This document shows positions 45,095 to 55,023 of a stretch of DNA of 64,000 bases, one piece after another. Location of the stretch: positions 14,415,264 to 14,479,263 of the forward strand of contig OZ038462.1 in assembly GCA_964036295.1 (NCBI GenBank). Reading direction: 5' to 3'. The notes under the pieces are model-generated. The model ran no database searches, was not told the DNA's origin, and saw nothing but the letters and a program-made list of their open reading frames with translations. Position numbers and translations under genes: made by a program. The stretch comes from Plumapathes pennacea. Its lineage: Eukaryota; Cnidaria; Anthozoa; Antipatharia; Myriopathidae. The first letter of the stretch is position 1. Each line of letters opens with the position of its first letter.

Positions 45095-46009
45095 TAGTGT
45101 AGTATTTGCAAAACAACATTTCCTGGTTTCTCAGACTTAACTAAATGTACATTAGTATATGGGTTAACTACTAGAAAGTTGCATGAAGTATTAAACACAA
45201 CAGAGTACCATGGGGCTTTAGAGAAAATCTTCCTTGCAAAAATAACAAAGAATGGGTCTAGTTTACCACTGTTTCTGTTACTTTTTCCCCCATGAAAATA
45301 GGATAGCGATATGATATTTTATGTGATATCAAAATAATGCTAGTTACTTTAATTATTTTATAATGGAAACAATATGCAGTTGGAAAAGAATATTTGACTT
45401 AACAAAACTGAATGGTAGTCACAATAGTTTAACATTAGGTGGTATACATAGTTATATGTTACTTTGATCAAAACATTCAATACTGCACAATAGAACTTGA
45501 ACATGGCTCTGATATTACATTTAGTGTGATGGAGACTTGAGCTACTTTCACCATCATGCATAGCTCACAAGGCCAAGATGTTTTGGTGGGTCACATTATC
45601 ATAAAACTTTGTGGTGAGAGTGGACAACTGCTTTTTTTTAGCCATAGTACAATATTGTAATAAAACAAACCCAAGCTCAGCAGGGATTTACTTCACAGAC
45701 ATTTGAGGGAAGAAAAAAGTACCATTTGTTGAAGTGCATGATCGTGAAAGTGGCTTGTACTGAGAACATTTCTATTAAGAGGGATTTATACAGTTTTAAG
45801 GAATGAAGCAAAGATAAATGTACTGGTGTCCTTTGCTTTGTTTCATGTTTTCCATGTAGAAAAAGTACTAATGGCTTTTGGTTGATACTCGTGGTACTTA
45901 CATTACATCATGTATAAAGGACGTCCTGTTTTGCATCTGTTATGACATATTTTGTCCTTTGGCATTTTTTTTGTGTTGCCAAGAAACAGTGTTTTGCTGG
46001 GCAATGTTC
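45095..46009. other. No gene recognised; probable Helitron 3' flank
   Basis: A/T-rich sequence between the Gypsy element and the RPA-like exon stop. It probably includes the 3' end of the - strand Helitron (Helitrons end in a hairpin and CTRR), but I could not fix that end. Confidence 0.4.
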
Positions 46010-47187
46010 TCAAAGCTCAATATCAATGGCCACGTATTCAGTCTCTCCATGTTTTGCTGTGCGCTTTGTGAGCAGAAGTGACATGTCCCTATTTAGGAGT
46101 TTCTGAAGTGTTGCTTTCTTGTTTTCAGGAGACAGTGGGACAAATGTGCCAATGTTGATCAGAGAGGGAGCATTATCATGGTAAAGCTTTACTTGTTCAT
46201 CTATGCCATGCAGTTTCAAAAGGAAGATGATCCTGTCTGATGCTGTAACTTCTTTGTTGCATTTGGGGCAAAAGGATTCTCGACCCATGGACACTACTCC
46301 AGAGCGACACATTTGGCATGCTGTGTAGGAGGTGTGGTCAATGTTGGTGATCTTTGTCACAAGCTTCACAGTTTGGCCAGGTTCTACAGCTGGCAGATCT
46401 TTTGGTTCAACAGTGGCATAGTCTTTATTTCCAAGGAGGCGTTTGGATGCTCTCAGGGTGACCAGGTCATTTGGATCCACTAACAGGTACCACTCTTGAA
46501 GGTTTTCAGCAGAATGGGATGATTCATCTGTGTATGTTATTTGGTCAACTGACAAATTCACCCGACCAAGGAAGGACTTTACCAAGGCATTTTTTAAGGT
46601 GACCACTTTGCCTGGTTGTACATTAAACAAAGTTGCTGCCTTTTCCCACAGTGTGGCAGTTACTTGGATTCCAGAGTCATCTGCTAGGGTTACTTCTTTT
46701 TTTAGGACAGGGTTGCCTGTGTGTGTAGTTATTTGAGTTGTTGCTTCGTCTCCATTGATGATTACCGCCATTACATCAACTCTCTTGTTAACTTCAAAAC
46801 ACAGGTTTTTTATTTTGGTGTACACTGCTGCAGGGGGTGTAATGTCGGTTGCTGCTGGCACAATGGATACTCCTGATGATAATTCAAAATCGACAGGAAT
46901 GAGGCCTGCTTTTTGGAATCGTTGAGGAGTTTTCTTTACATTGAGGTTTTTGAATGTGTAAGTTTGTCCTGGTGCAAGTTTGTTGTTGAAGTATTTTGCG
47001 GTGTTATTCCAGGAAATCAGCCTTGCCCTTTGTGATCCATCCGTAACAAAAACTTCCAATAGTACTCCTCCTGAAATATCTCGAGTGCTTTTGTTTTCAA
47101 TCAAGCATGTGATATTAACTGAAAGGTCATCTTCAGTTATTTCTGCCAGTGGGGTGGTATCTGGTGCAGATGTTGATGCAGATGGCA
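46010..47187 (-). CDS. Helitron RPA-like single-strand DNA-binding protein (main exon)
   Basis: An open frame of about 392 residues to the TAA at 46012-46010. It resembles the large RPA subunit: an OB-fold-like N-terminal stretch (ITCLIENKSTRDISGG, then VFVTDGSQRARLISWN), a central OB region (VTLADDSGIQVTATLWEKAA) and a C-terminal zinc-ribbon CQMC..CPKC (CxxC-x13-CxxC). The exon starts at 47187 after a clean acceptor (TTAATTTACAG), and the listed ATG-like start is only a GTG, so upstream coding exons are expected. Such proteins are thought to protect single-stranded intermediates in rolling-circle transposition. Confidence 0.8.
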
Positions 47188-47803
47188 CTGTAAATTAATG
47201 GGAAGTAAATGTGAATGTGAATTTGAAAAAAAAAGTTACTAAATACTTTTTTACTGTACAGTATATGTAAATTCTTCTCAGTTATATTTTTTGATAATTT
47301 TAGGAACAGGAGTTGGTGGTATTGTGGCAGTTTTCTTCATGTTCATGAGATTTGTTTCTGCTAAGACATAAATTTATATTTATTGATAGGGGTTACAAGG
47401 GTGGTAATTTTGTGCCTTGTGAGAATGTTTTCTGAATATTTATGCTCAACTTCTTTGTAGGATTATGTCAAGTAAAATGAGTATGTTTTTTGTTAGGATT
47501 TTTAGTTTGTTGTGCTAAATTTTGATTGAAAAGCTGCAGCTTTGTGTTGAAATGAAATAACAGGAACAAGCTGCTTTTTGCCTTTTTAGCAGTAACTGTT
47601 GCATGAAACTTTTTTTTGGATGTTATTCCACTGAGTCTAACTAGGTACACTATTTTTAGTTCAATTGATCAATGAGTGAATTGTGAGTAGATAAATGTAA
47701 AGAACATGAATGTTGCAACCCTATAATGTCATGCATTAGGTTACATGTACAATAAACTATTTGATTAGTCTATTGCAGTGGTACATAATGATATTATACT
47801 AAC

Positions 47804-48250
47804 CCTCATTGTTTTTTTTTTGCCTTCTGGTGGAGGTAATGTGGTGGCAAAAGCTGTAGTTGCTTGTTTTGATGTAGATTTCACTAAATGAGAGAATCAT
47901 AAGTATTTATTAGGTACGAAATTATATGGTTTTGTGGTTACAGTATTAAAACTACTTAACCCTTCCAAGAGTGATCAAGTTCAATTTTTTCCTTCAGTTT
48001 CAGCAGCACAAATATATCATTCAGTTAAGGAGAAATTGGCTTTTGGTACCTTGCTCATATCATAACTGGTTAAACTATCAATTCTCTCTGCACTACTCAT
48101 ACAATTTCCTCTTAAAAGGTGGGGAGAATCTGCATTTTGAACGAGTTGAAAGGGTCAAGAGGATGCAGTGGATTTGTGCATGCATGTATAAAAAATATAT
48201 ATCTAGTTTATTACCTTTTGTTGAAGTGGCTAGCTTTGATGTTGGTTTTA
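47804..48250 (-). CDS. Candidate small N-terminal exons of the RPA-like gene
   Basis: Two short segments have splice signals and similar peptides: 48250-48215 (KPTSKLATSTK) and 47883-47804 (KSTSKQATTAFATTLPPPEG). The phases join to each other, but the second leaves phase 0 while the exon at 47187 needs phase 1. The mismatch could come from the A10 run in the second exon. The join is therefore tentative. The rest of 47188-48545 holds nothing else recognised. Confidence 0.35.
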
Positions 48251-48545
48251 CTAGAATCAGAAAAGAATAGCAATATTAATTTAGTGGTAGCAACTAGGTA
48301 ATTGAAGATAAACAGGTTGTTTTATCATATACATGGATGAGGTATGACATGAGTTGTTACTTGCTGCTACACATCAAGTGATTTTATCAATAGGTATTTT
48401 GTGCATTGGTTGTGGTTTAGGGTGTGGGAAAACCTGGAAAAGTATTCATACTCACTTTTTCGTGTTGATGGTTTTCTTGTTTCAGGTTTTTGTTGATTTC
48501 TGCAGTTGCAAAGTATTTTACATAAATTTCTACAGTTTTGATACA

Positions 48546-50000
48546 TCATGACATATGTGGGTTGTAATATTCCAAAACGTTTTTAGATGCAAACAATTTT
48601 GATGGCACAAAGTCTACCAGCGATAGTCCATTTAATGTTTTAATTCTACTCAGTGCTACATAAGCCATGCCAGGTTGTTTAATGTGTTGACCAAGATCAA
48701 TAACTGCTTTATCAAGAGTTAGTCCTTGTGCTTTATGAATAGTGCATGCCCAGCAAAGTTTTAATGGTAACTGCACTCTTTGCCATATTGTCCCACTGTG
48801 ACCAAAAAACTTGACTGCCATAGGTGTAATTTCAACAGGTTCTCATGGCATATCATTTAATACAGCACCTACAGAACAATTGTCAAATAAGATAGACACT
48901 GATTGAGGTATTTCACCTAATACAGTTTGTTCATCAGAGTTCCAGTTGAATGCTACTACTGTACCCATGGCACCATTTACTAGACCATTTGGGACATTTA
49001 TGTTTCGAATCAGCATAACCTTAGCACCTGCACATAGTTGTAAAGTGCTTGGTAAACCAGATGATTTTGTGTCATCTGAATCTATCAACATTTCTGGTGA
49101 ATTGGTTAGTAAATCCTCAGATTCAAAGCTTCTTTTGTTTAAGAGATGGTTTGAAGCTTGTATTGTGTACAGTTTGCAGTTACTTTTGTTTTGTAACATA
49201 CTGATTTTGATTTCGTTAAAATGGTCACACTGCTTATTTAATGGAAACAATCGTATTGCATCATCAAATGATTGATCCTTCTCATGAATCAAATGCCTTT
49301 GCAGCAGGACACCAATGTCAGTTGGTGATGGGTTTCCAATGCGTACCCTGTTTAGAAGATCTGCATGTGTATCATCTGATGATTGCCTTTCATTTCTTTT
49401 CAGGTGTTTAATAAGAAACAAGTCATTCCAAAGATGAAAAGGACAGCGTGATTGTGGTGAGAAAATGTAAGATCCACAGACAGGCTTTAATTGTAAGAAA
49501 TCCCCAAATGCAATGATGTTTACTCCACCAAAAAAGGAACCAACAGGTGCATCTTTGATTTCATTCAGCCTTTGGTTAATTTGGTTCAGTGTACGATAGC
49601 TGACCATACTTATTTCATCTACAATGACATTTTGCAAGCTTCTGTGCATTTTTCTAAGTTCATGTAGTTTTTCATTGGTGAGTGCTGTGCATTCAGTTGT
49701 AAACATGCCTGCACGTTCTACTGGAAGGTAAAATGCACGATGAAGAGTAATGCCACCAATATTATGTGCAGCAACACCAGTTGGAGCAGTTTTAATGACA
49801 GATGGCAGCACTGAATTGGCATGTCTGAGCAAATATTCATAAATTACAGATATTAGGAAAGATTTACCAGTACCTCCTGCCCCCGTAACAAACATGAAGA
49901 GTGGTTTAGGCTTATCTAGAATTTCTCCAGTTGCATTAAATGACATTTGATTTTTGATATGTGATACAACACAATCAAACACTTCTTTTTGATCTGTGTT
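48546..50000 (-). pseudogene. Helitron Pif1-like helicase domain, one in-frame TGA
   Basis: It starts right after the element B target site (50000) and ends at 48546. Motifs in order: Walker A GAGGTGKSF, motif Ia TAPTGVAAHNIGG, Walker B VDEISMVS, then GDFLQLKPV (motif III), and near the C-terminus [20 protein letters not shown] and [10 protein letters not shown] (motifs V and VI). One TGA at 48845-48843 interrupts the frame, and the same frame continues for 99 codons. Reading CGA for TGA would restore Arg, so a CpG transition is likely. SF1B helicases of this type unwind DNA during Helitron transposition. Confidence 0.9.
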
Positions 50001-50111
50001 AAGTTTTTGCTCGTGGCGAAGCCGACGAGCTTAGGATTGGAAGGCGTGTCTTCATCATCGTCATATTTTTATTTTTATTATTTTTATTTTTATTTTTATT
50101 TTTTTTCTGGG

Positions 50112-50190
50112 TTACGAATCAGCACACGGTGATTGGTTGATATTTTCACGTGATTTATGATGACGTTTTGTCATCACATGACTTGCCGGG
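50112..50190 (+). promoter_or_regulatory. Promoter-like block shared by elements A and B
   Basis: AATCAGCACACGGTGATTGG is conserved in both elements, followed by a shared CACGTG (E-box) and GATGACGT (CRE-like); GATTGG is an inverted CCAAT box. In B the block sits 30-110 bases before the ORF, and in A it is on the - strand at 30480-30400. Conservation between copies whose bodies differ points to function, probably RNA polymerase II transcription. Confidence 0.5.
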
Positions 50191-50218
50191 CGAGCAGTTT
50201 CGCCATTTTGAAGGAGAT

Positions 50219-51256
50219 ATGTGGGCGATGGAATTGTGCGTTGCTTGCCTTGGTTGGCTCTGTGGATTCTTTTATGGACCGCTCATCCTACTTACAAACG
50301 AATACGCCGGCTGCGGTAGACCCACACTAAATTTCATTGAGCGGTTTTGGCTTGGGTCGGTCCGTTCAGCCTCGAAAGCTTTGAAAAGAGCCGCAAATGA
50401 AGCAATGAATATATCAGTGAACATATCAAAGAACATATTAATGTTCTTATCAATGAACTGCATAGCTATGCACAACTGTACAGAAATGTACGAAGATCCT
50501 GACGTCCAGAACGTTGAGAACTTGAAGGAACAAGCTGAACGAAGGGGTTCCAAATGCAAAGATCAGAACCCGAATGATATTAACGGCGAAGCAACTTCGA
50601 TTTTTGGCCATCGCTTGATAGTGTATATGGAACTGTTTAGTATGAAGGTGAACTTAAAGGTACTTTGTATTCTTTTACTTTGTATTATTCTTGCTGATAC
50701 AAGTAAAGCGTCAGAAAATCTGACTTTTCTTTGGAATCAACGTTTCACTCTGTTGTGCATTTGTGTTGTTGTTGCGACATTTTGGCTCAGTGCCATGAAG
50801 ATCAAACTGGCAGCAGATAACGTGGCGTTATTATTTGAAAATTGGAACATGATTGAAGAAGAAGTGGTCGTTGGTAGATCTCGCTTTGAGCAGTTCTATT
50901 GTATTTCCAGTAATGTTTATGTGAAAGAAAATCGAACTCGTCCAAGACGAAGTCGTGAGCCAAGCCGAGTGCCTTTGAATGAACTTTCGCGCGTTCTGAA
51001 CAAGGACAGGAAAAGCAGGCGACTATTACGAGAATACATTTCAAAGAATGTCCCAGAGTCGTCAAAAGTTCATGATTATACCAGAGTTTACGTACTTCAC
51101 AATGCTAATGCTTCCGTGAACGTGCGCGTAAACAACATGGAAACAATAGAAAGCCACAGAAATGCAAAGAGAAAATTAGGATCAATAAACCATCGCTGCG
51201 AGAAAGCTATAAGTTCAAAAAGAAGTGGGCGAAAGCAGAAACCAAAGCTACGGTGA
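50219..51256 (+). CDS. Unassigned basic membrane protein of element B, 345 aa
   Basis: ATG at 50219 (GAGATATGTGG) is the first Met in a frame open from 50150. The N-terminus is hydrophobic (CVACLGWLCGFFYGPLILL). A Cys/Met-containing helical middle follows, then two close membrane-like segments (VLCILLLCIILA and FTLLCICVVVATFWL) with about 22 residues between. The C-terminal 120 residues are strongly basic (RTRPRRSREPSR, DRKSRRLLREY, KRSGRKQKPKLR). I recognise no family and no catalytic motif. The ORF is uninterrupted inside an element lodged in a dead Helitron, whereas the A copy is decayed. That suggests a recent insertion or selection. A host-gene capture is the main alternative. Confidence 0.6.
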   Translation: MWAMELCVACLGWLCGFFYGPLILLTNEYAGCGRPTLNFIERFWLGSVRSASKALKRAANEAMNISVNISKNILMFLSMNCIAMHNCTEMYEDPDVQNVENLKEQAERRGSKCKDQNPNDINGEATSIFGHRLIVYMELFSMKVNLKVLCILLLCIILADTSKASENLTFLWNQRFTLLCICVVVATFWLSAMKIKLAADNVALLFENWNMIEEEVVVGRSRFEQFYCISSNVYVKENRTRPRRSREPSRVPLNELSRVLNKDRKSRRLLREYISKNVPESSKVHDYTRVYVLHNANASVNVRVNNMETIESHRNAKRKLGSINHRCEKAISSKRSGRKQKPKLR

Positions 51257-51973
51257 GCTTTAGCCGTAAAACAATGACGCTTTATGCTTTACTCTGTACA
51301 TGACATCTGTTGCCTCATAAAATTCTTCTGCGTATCGTACATTGCCTGTTGAAGTGTTTCTTTCATTCGATCATGTAGCCTTTGTTTCGCAATGGTCAGT
51401 GAATACCAGAAATGAAAAATACACCGAAATAATTCTGAGGATTGAGTTTGCAGTCACAAATGGACTGAACACACTGTGAACAAAAGCGCAATAATATTGT
51501 AAACATCTCTCGTGTGACATTCCTCGCTGTCAATTTTATATTTGTTACAGAGCACGAATACTCGAAAGCCTGATAGAAAGAAACGTATTGAGTTAATAAA
51601 AGAAAACACATAAGTAGTGAAGCGAAGGCTGGATTAATTGTGGCCTCTGATTAGAAATATGAGTCAAGGTCAAACTGTCAAAATCGATTGTGCATAAAAA
51701 GATATGTCACGCATTCTCAAGATGCAGGGTCGCTCAACCTTTAAGAAGCAAGTGTATGAGTGTTGTAATAATAATTTTTAGTTTAATCAAGGTGTCAAAA
51801 GAGCAAGGTGTCAAAAGCCAAGTTCTCTATACTGTGTGATATTTTTATGGTGAGAAATTGGAAGTCTCTCTTGGGAGTTCCGCTCTTGTCCCCTACTTTT
51901 CCATTTTATATTCTGGTCTCGACCCAACTCACGCTGCGAGCTCACTGGCAAGGCCAGTCTAGTTTAAGTTTGT

Positions 51974-52288
51974 CTACAAATTCAGTATCTGTCATTGTGA
52001 ATGTGTTCAGCATTTTCCATGCATAGTCATTATGAGAAGGCAAAAGATCTTTTAGGTCTTCTGTGGTCCTTGAATCATCAGGGTTGTGTGTAGTATCTTC
52101 TGGTAGAAGTATGTTTTGCCAAGTGACTCAGTTGAATCTATTTCACATTTTTCATTAGCTATTTGATGTGTTGTGTTAGGTAGTAGAGATGAAATGATGT
52201 CATCAGCCTTGTCAGCCATTAAGACTCTAAGTTGCTGGACTGCTCTTTCAACATCATCTGTAAACGACTTAAACATTGCAGAGCTCAT
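51974..52288 (-). pseudogene. Linker between Helitron Rep and helicase, frameshifted
   Basis: Directly after the Rep frame the sequence stays coding in two further frames: MFKSFTDDVERAVQQLRVLM.. (52288-52100), then ..DYAWKMLNTFTMTDTEFVDK up to 51974. The shifts lie at the A-rich run near 52295 and near 52100. The second piece ends in Lys-Leu codons that run across the element B insertion into the helicase frame, so Rep and helicase were once one RepHel polyprotein. Confidence 0.75.
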
Positions 52289-54897
52289 TTCAAATTCTTT
52301 TTTTTTGTAAAAAAAGCTTGCTGTGCAGATGTGAATGGCAGTAGTAGTTTGTTTTCATCATGCCATGGTAAAAACAAAAGGAGCATTTGGTAGTAGTAGT
52401 CTTCACCATCCTTGTATGGGGTGATGTATGGAAGTCTTAAGCAAGCAAGCTTTGTCCTTTTGTAAATCATTTTTCCATTTGACAGCAGCCATGATGTTGC
52501 TTTTTTGGATGTAGAGCTTGTTTTAAAGTTAGTAGCAAATGATGCAAGTGACATTGTTTCAAATTCTTTCGTTTCAGGTCGTTTTGGGTACAGTTGAAGA
52601 ATACCATCTATAAACACTTCTGTACTGTTTGGTGGAAGCTCATCTAGTTCATTTTTTGGTTTTAGTATTCTAACTCGCTTAGGTGGTGGTTTACAATTGA
52701 TAGATACTGTGTCTCGAGAAGAATCTACTTGTGGTAGACCAGTTATTCTGAAGACTGCTTCTTGTGCACTGAGTTCTCTTTCACTTAGGATTCGAGATCC
52801 AAGTTGAGAAAGTTTACGGAAACTCATGTTTTGAGATTGTTTAAGTTGCTGAATTGTTTCATAGAAAATTGCAAGCCTTAGTTGTGCTGGTTCTGATTTG
52901 CATATGTAAGAACATACATAAACAGCTATGCCATAGGTACAACCAACAAACTGAATATCCATGTTGGCCTTCCATACCTTTAACACAGTTGGATTATAAG
53001 CATTGACACAAGTAGCATTAACACTTCTTTTTGTTTCATAGAAATTTGCAGAAGATAGTGGATCGATGTTTGGTTTGATACGAGTTTCTGAACAAGGTTT
53101 TCTTGGGTAATTGAATCTACACAATTTTGGTCCTTTCTTGCAGGATGTGGTGTGTCTGTGTATTTGAAGTTGTTCCACAAGGTTTTTCAGTTCATTGTCA
53201 TTGTCATTGTCTGGTATTTCAGTACATACATACTTGTCAATGAATTCTGGTAGTTTTCTTCTTCCTTCAGCTTGTCCTATATTAGGTGCTTGTTTTATCC
53301 ACAGAAAAATATGCAAGTGAGGACTGCCTCTGGCCTGAAACTCTACTCTAGTGAAATAGTCTGTAATTTCACCAAGTGGTTTTGATTTACCTTTTAGAAC
53401 ATATCTGAAAAATGCTTTCCATCGTTTAACAAAGTGATGTGCTGTCATTACTGGGTTTGATCTTACAAAGTCATTGTTTGATGCAGAGGTCTTTACATCT
53501 CCTGTGTTATCTAATTTCAAGAATGCAAGAAGATCTTCCCAGTGACAGTCATTTGCACTGAGTGTTACAAACCATGTAGGTGGGCCAAGAGTTCTGAACT
53601 TTGCAAAAAGATCAAATAGAATATTTTTCCAGTAGGCACTTGTGCCTCGTGTCTGTTTCATGTAGGAAAATGAACTGTCGTTAATGAAAGGTTCTACTTT
53701 ACCACTTTGAAAGTTTGACGCTGTAACATTGCCATCATGATGGTTTGGAGACTTATCAAGTGGTGGAAAAGACAATCTTAATGCTATGGATATTTGACTT
53801 TGGAGCTTGTGCTGTTCAAAGACATTTACTGCCCAAAAAAGATAACTTATATCTTTTCGCCAAATAGGATTTTCATTCAAAAGCCTGGCTTTAAAGTAAG
53901 TTTGTTCCGTAAGTTTTATAGGTCTTTCTGTTTTTAAGCCATTTTTTCCATATGGATAAAGCCATGGGAAAGAGAGTTCTTCAGTCTTTTCATGGTTGAA
54001 TATGTTTACAGGTTTAGAAGTTGCTTTTGGTAATTGAACAGTAGGAGTTTTTTGATTTTGTAGTATTTGTTCTACATTTTTTTCTGGTAATACATAATCT
54101 TTTGGCACAAAAGATATCTCAGTATCAATATCTAAACTTGTGGAAATTGTATTTTCGTCAGACTGGCTAACTTGAGGGATTACCTTTATGTCACTGTAGA
54201 GTGGATTGTTCAATTTTAACCACTGCAATGCTCGTTCAATTTTTATTTTGTTAACCACATTATCAATTGATATTTCCATAGGGTTGCTTGAATGTGAAAA
54301 TGGCAGTACAATGATGTTATCACTTGCTGTGTTTGGTAGTTGTCCATACAGTTGTTGAACATCAACCGGAAAGTTTATTACCATACCCTTTTCACCATAT
54401 TGTCCACCTGCTGGAAGACTGATGATGGTCAAAAATGGGTGGATGCGACAAATAAATCTTTTCTCCAGAAAGTTTAGTTTAGTTAAACGTGCTGGTGCTT
54501 CACCAGCAGCCATATTGTTATGGTTACTTTTTGCAATAGGCTTTCTATTTTGTAGTTTTTTATGGCATGTTGAACAAACATTCTGTAGGGTATACTTAGT
54601 AGCATCACTTTCATTCAAATTAAAGTGCCTCATATTCTCTGCAGATACAATGCAATGACAGCATGCACAATAATTAAGTTTTGGCACATTGACATTGTTG
54701 AAGAAGGCTTTGAATTTTTCTTTGACTGAAGGACATGTAGTTTTGTTATTTAGGTCTTTTTCACAAGATGTATCTGTATGGGTTTGGCAAGGTTTTTTTC
54801 TCTTTGATAACCGAGCTTCTTTTGCTTCATTTGATTCATGTTTTCGTTTTTTGTGTGCCTTTTCTCTTCGTTTCTTATTTTTCAATTGTCTTTTCAA
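52285..54897 (-). CDS. Helitron HUH Rep domain protein, 870 aa
   Basis: A long open frame from ATG 54897. A basic N-terminus (RQLKNKKRREKAHKKRK) is followed by zinc-finger-like CACCHC..CSTCHKK. A Helitron_like_N region (LSFPWLYPYGKNG, TRGTSAYWKN, PPTWFVTLSANDCHW) follows. The HUH metal-binding motif PHLHIFLW has its two His at residues 527 and 529. The tyrosine motif AVYVCSYICKSE has Tyr 660 and 664, the two nucleophiles expected in Helitron relaxases. It would nick and join single strands in rolling-circle transposition. The stop at 52285 comes from a frameshift in an A-run; the protein should run on into the linker and helicase. Confidence 0.9.
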   Translation of the reverse strand: MKRQLKNKKRREKAHKKRKHESNEAKEARLSKRKKPCQTHTDTSCEKDLNNKTTCPSVKEKFKAFFNNVNVPKLNYCACCHCIVSAENMRHFNLNESDATKYTLQNVCSTCHKKLQNRKPIAKSNHNNMAAGEAPARLTKLNFLEKRFICRIHPFLTIISLPAGGQYGEKGMVINFPVDVQQLYGQLPNTASDNIIVLPFSHSSNPMEISIDNVVNKIKIERALQWLKLNNPLYSDIKVIPQVSQSDENTISTSLDIDTEISFVPKDYVLPEKNVEQILQNQKTPTVQLPKATSKPVNIFNHEKTEELSFPWLYPYGKNGLKTERPIKLTEQTYFKARLLNENPIWRKDISYLFWAVNVFEQHKLQSQISIALRLSFPPLDKSPNHHDGNVTASNFQSGKVEPFINDSSFSYMKQTRGTSAYWKNILFDLFAKFRTLGPPTWFVTLSANDCHWEDLLAFLKLDNTGDVKTSASNNDFVRSNPVMTAHHFVKRWKAFFRYVLKGKSKPLGEITDYFTRVEFQARGSPHLHIFLWIKQAPNIGQAEGRRKLPEFIDKYVCTEIPDNDNDNELKNLVEQLQIHRHTTSCKKGPKLCRFNYPRKPCSETRIKPNIDPLSSANFYETKRSVNATCVNAYNPTVLKVWKANMDIQFVGCTYGIAVYVCSYICKSEPAQLRLAIFYETIQQLKQSQNMSFRKLSQLGSRILSERELSAQEAVFRITGLPQVDSSRDTVSINCKPPPKRVRILKPKNELDELPPNSTEVFIDGILQLYPKRPETKEFETMSLASFATNFKTSSTSKKATSWLLSNGKMIYKRTKLACLRLPYITPYKDGEDYYYQMLLLFLPWHDENKLLLPFTSAQQAFFTKKKNLK

Positions 54898-55021
54898 GAT
54901 GTGCTTTGATTTTTGATTAACATCATTGCTTTGGGGACTACTTTAACACTTTTTTCATTAAACTCAGTGATGAAAGTTGAATTATCATCAACAAATGTAA
55001 TCACAGGAGGTGTATCTTGAC
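54894..55021 (-). pseudogene. 3' end of the Helitron OTU protein gene
   Basis: Continues the OTU frame beyond the TA-flanked insertion, encoding SQDTPPVITFVDDNSTF and ending at a stop at 54896-54894. That stop overlaps the Rep ATG at 54897, a compact arrangement. Frame continuity across 55022-57205 with one TA retained confirms the insertion boundaries. Confidence 0.7.
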
Positions 55022-55023
55022 TA

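Larger units (their letters stand above)
50009..51963 (+). mobile_element. Element B: intact member of an undescribed insertion family
   Basis: It interrupts the Helitron RepHel frame between codons for VDKL and NTDQ. A near-duplication TTAAGTTT(G/T)T flanks it (49999-50008 and 51964-51973). The 5' end is a hairpin GCTCGTGGCGAAGCCGACGAGC-type stem (50009-50031), followed by a T/A-rich tract, a promoter-like block (50112-50190) and one intronless ORF (50219-51256). A 700-bp 3' region finishes at the hairpin CTGGCAAGGCCAG and TCTAG. Element A (27488-30555) shares both ends and the ORF remnants. No known transposition enzyme is encoded. CTAG after a hairpin recalls Helitron 3' ends, but the flanking duplications argue against that class. 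Confidence 0.65.

Noticed and set aside
50009..51963. Element B as a Helitron (hairpin then CTAG at its 3' end)
   Set aside because: Flanking near-duplications of 10-13 bp in both copies and precise frame repair with one copy removed do not fit Helitrons, which make no target duplication. Kept only as an alternative.
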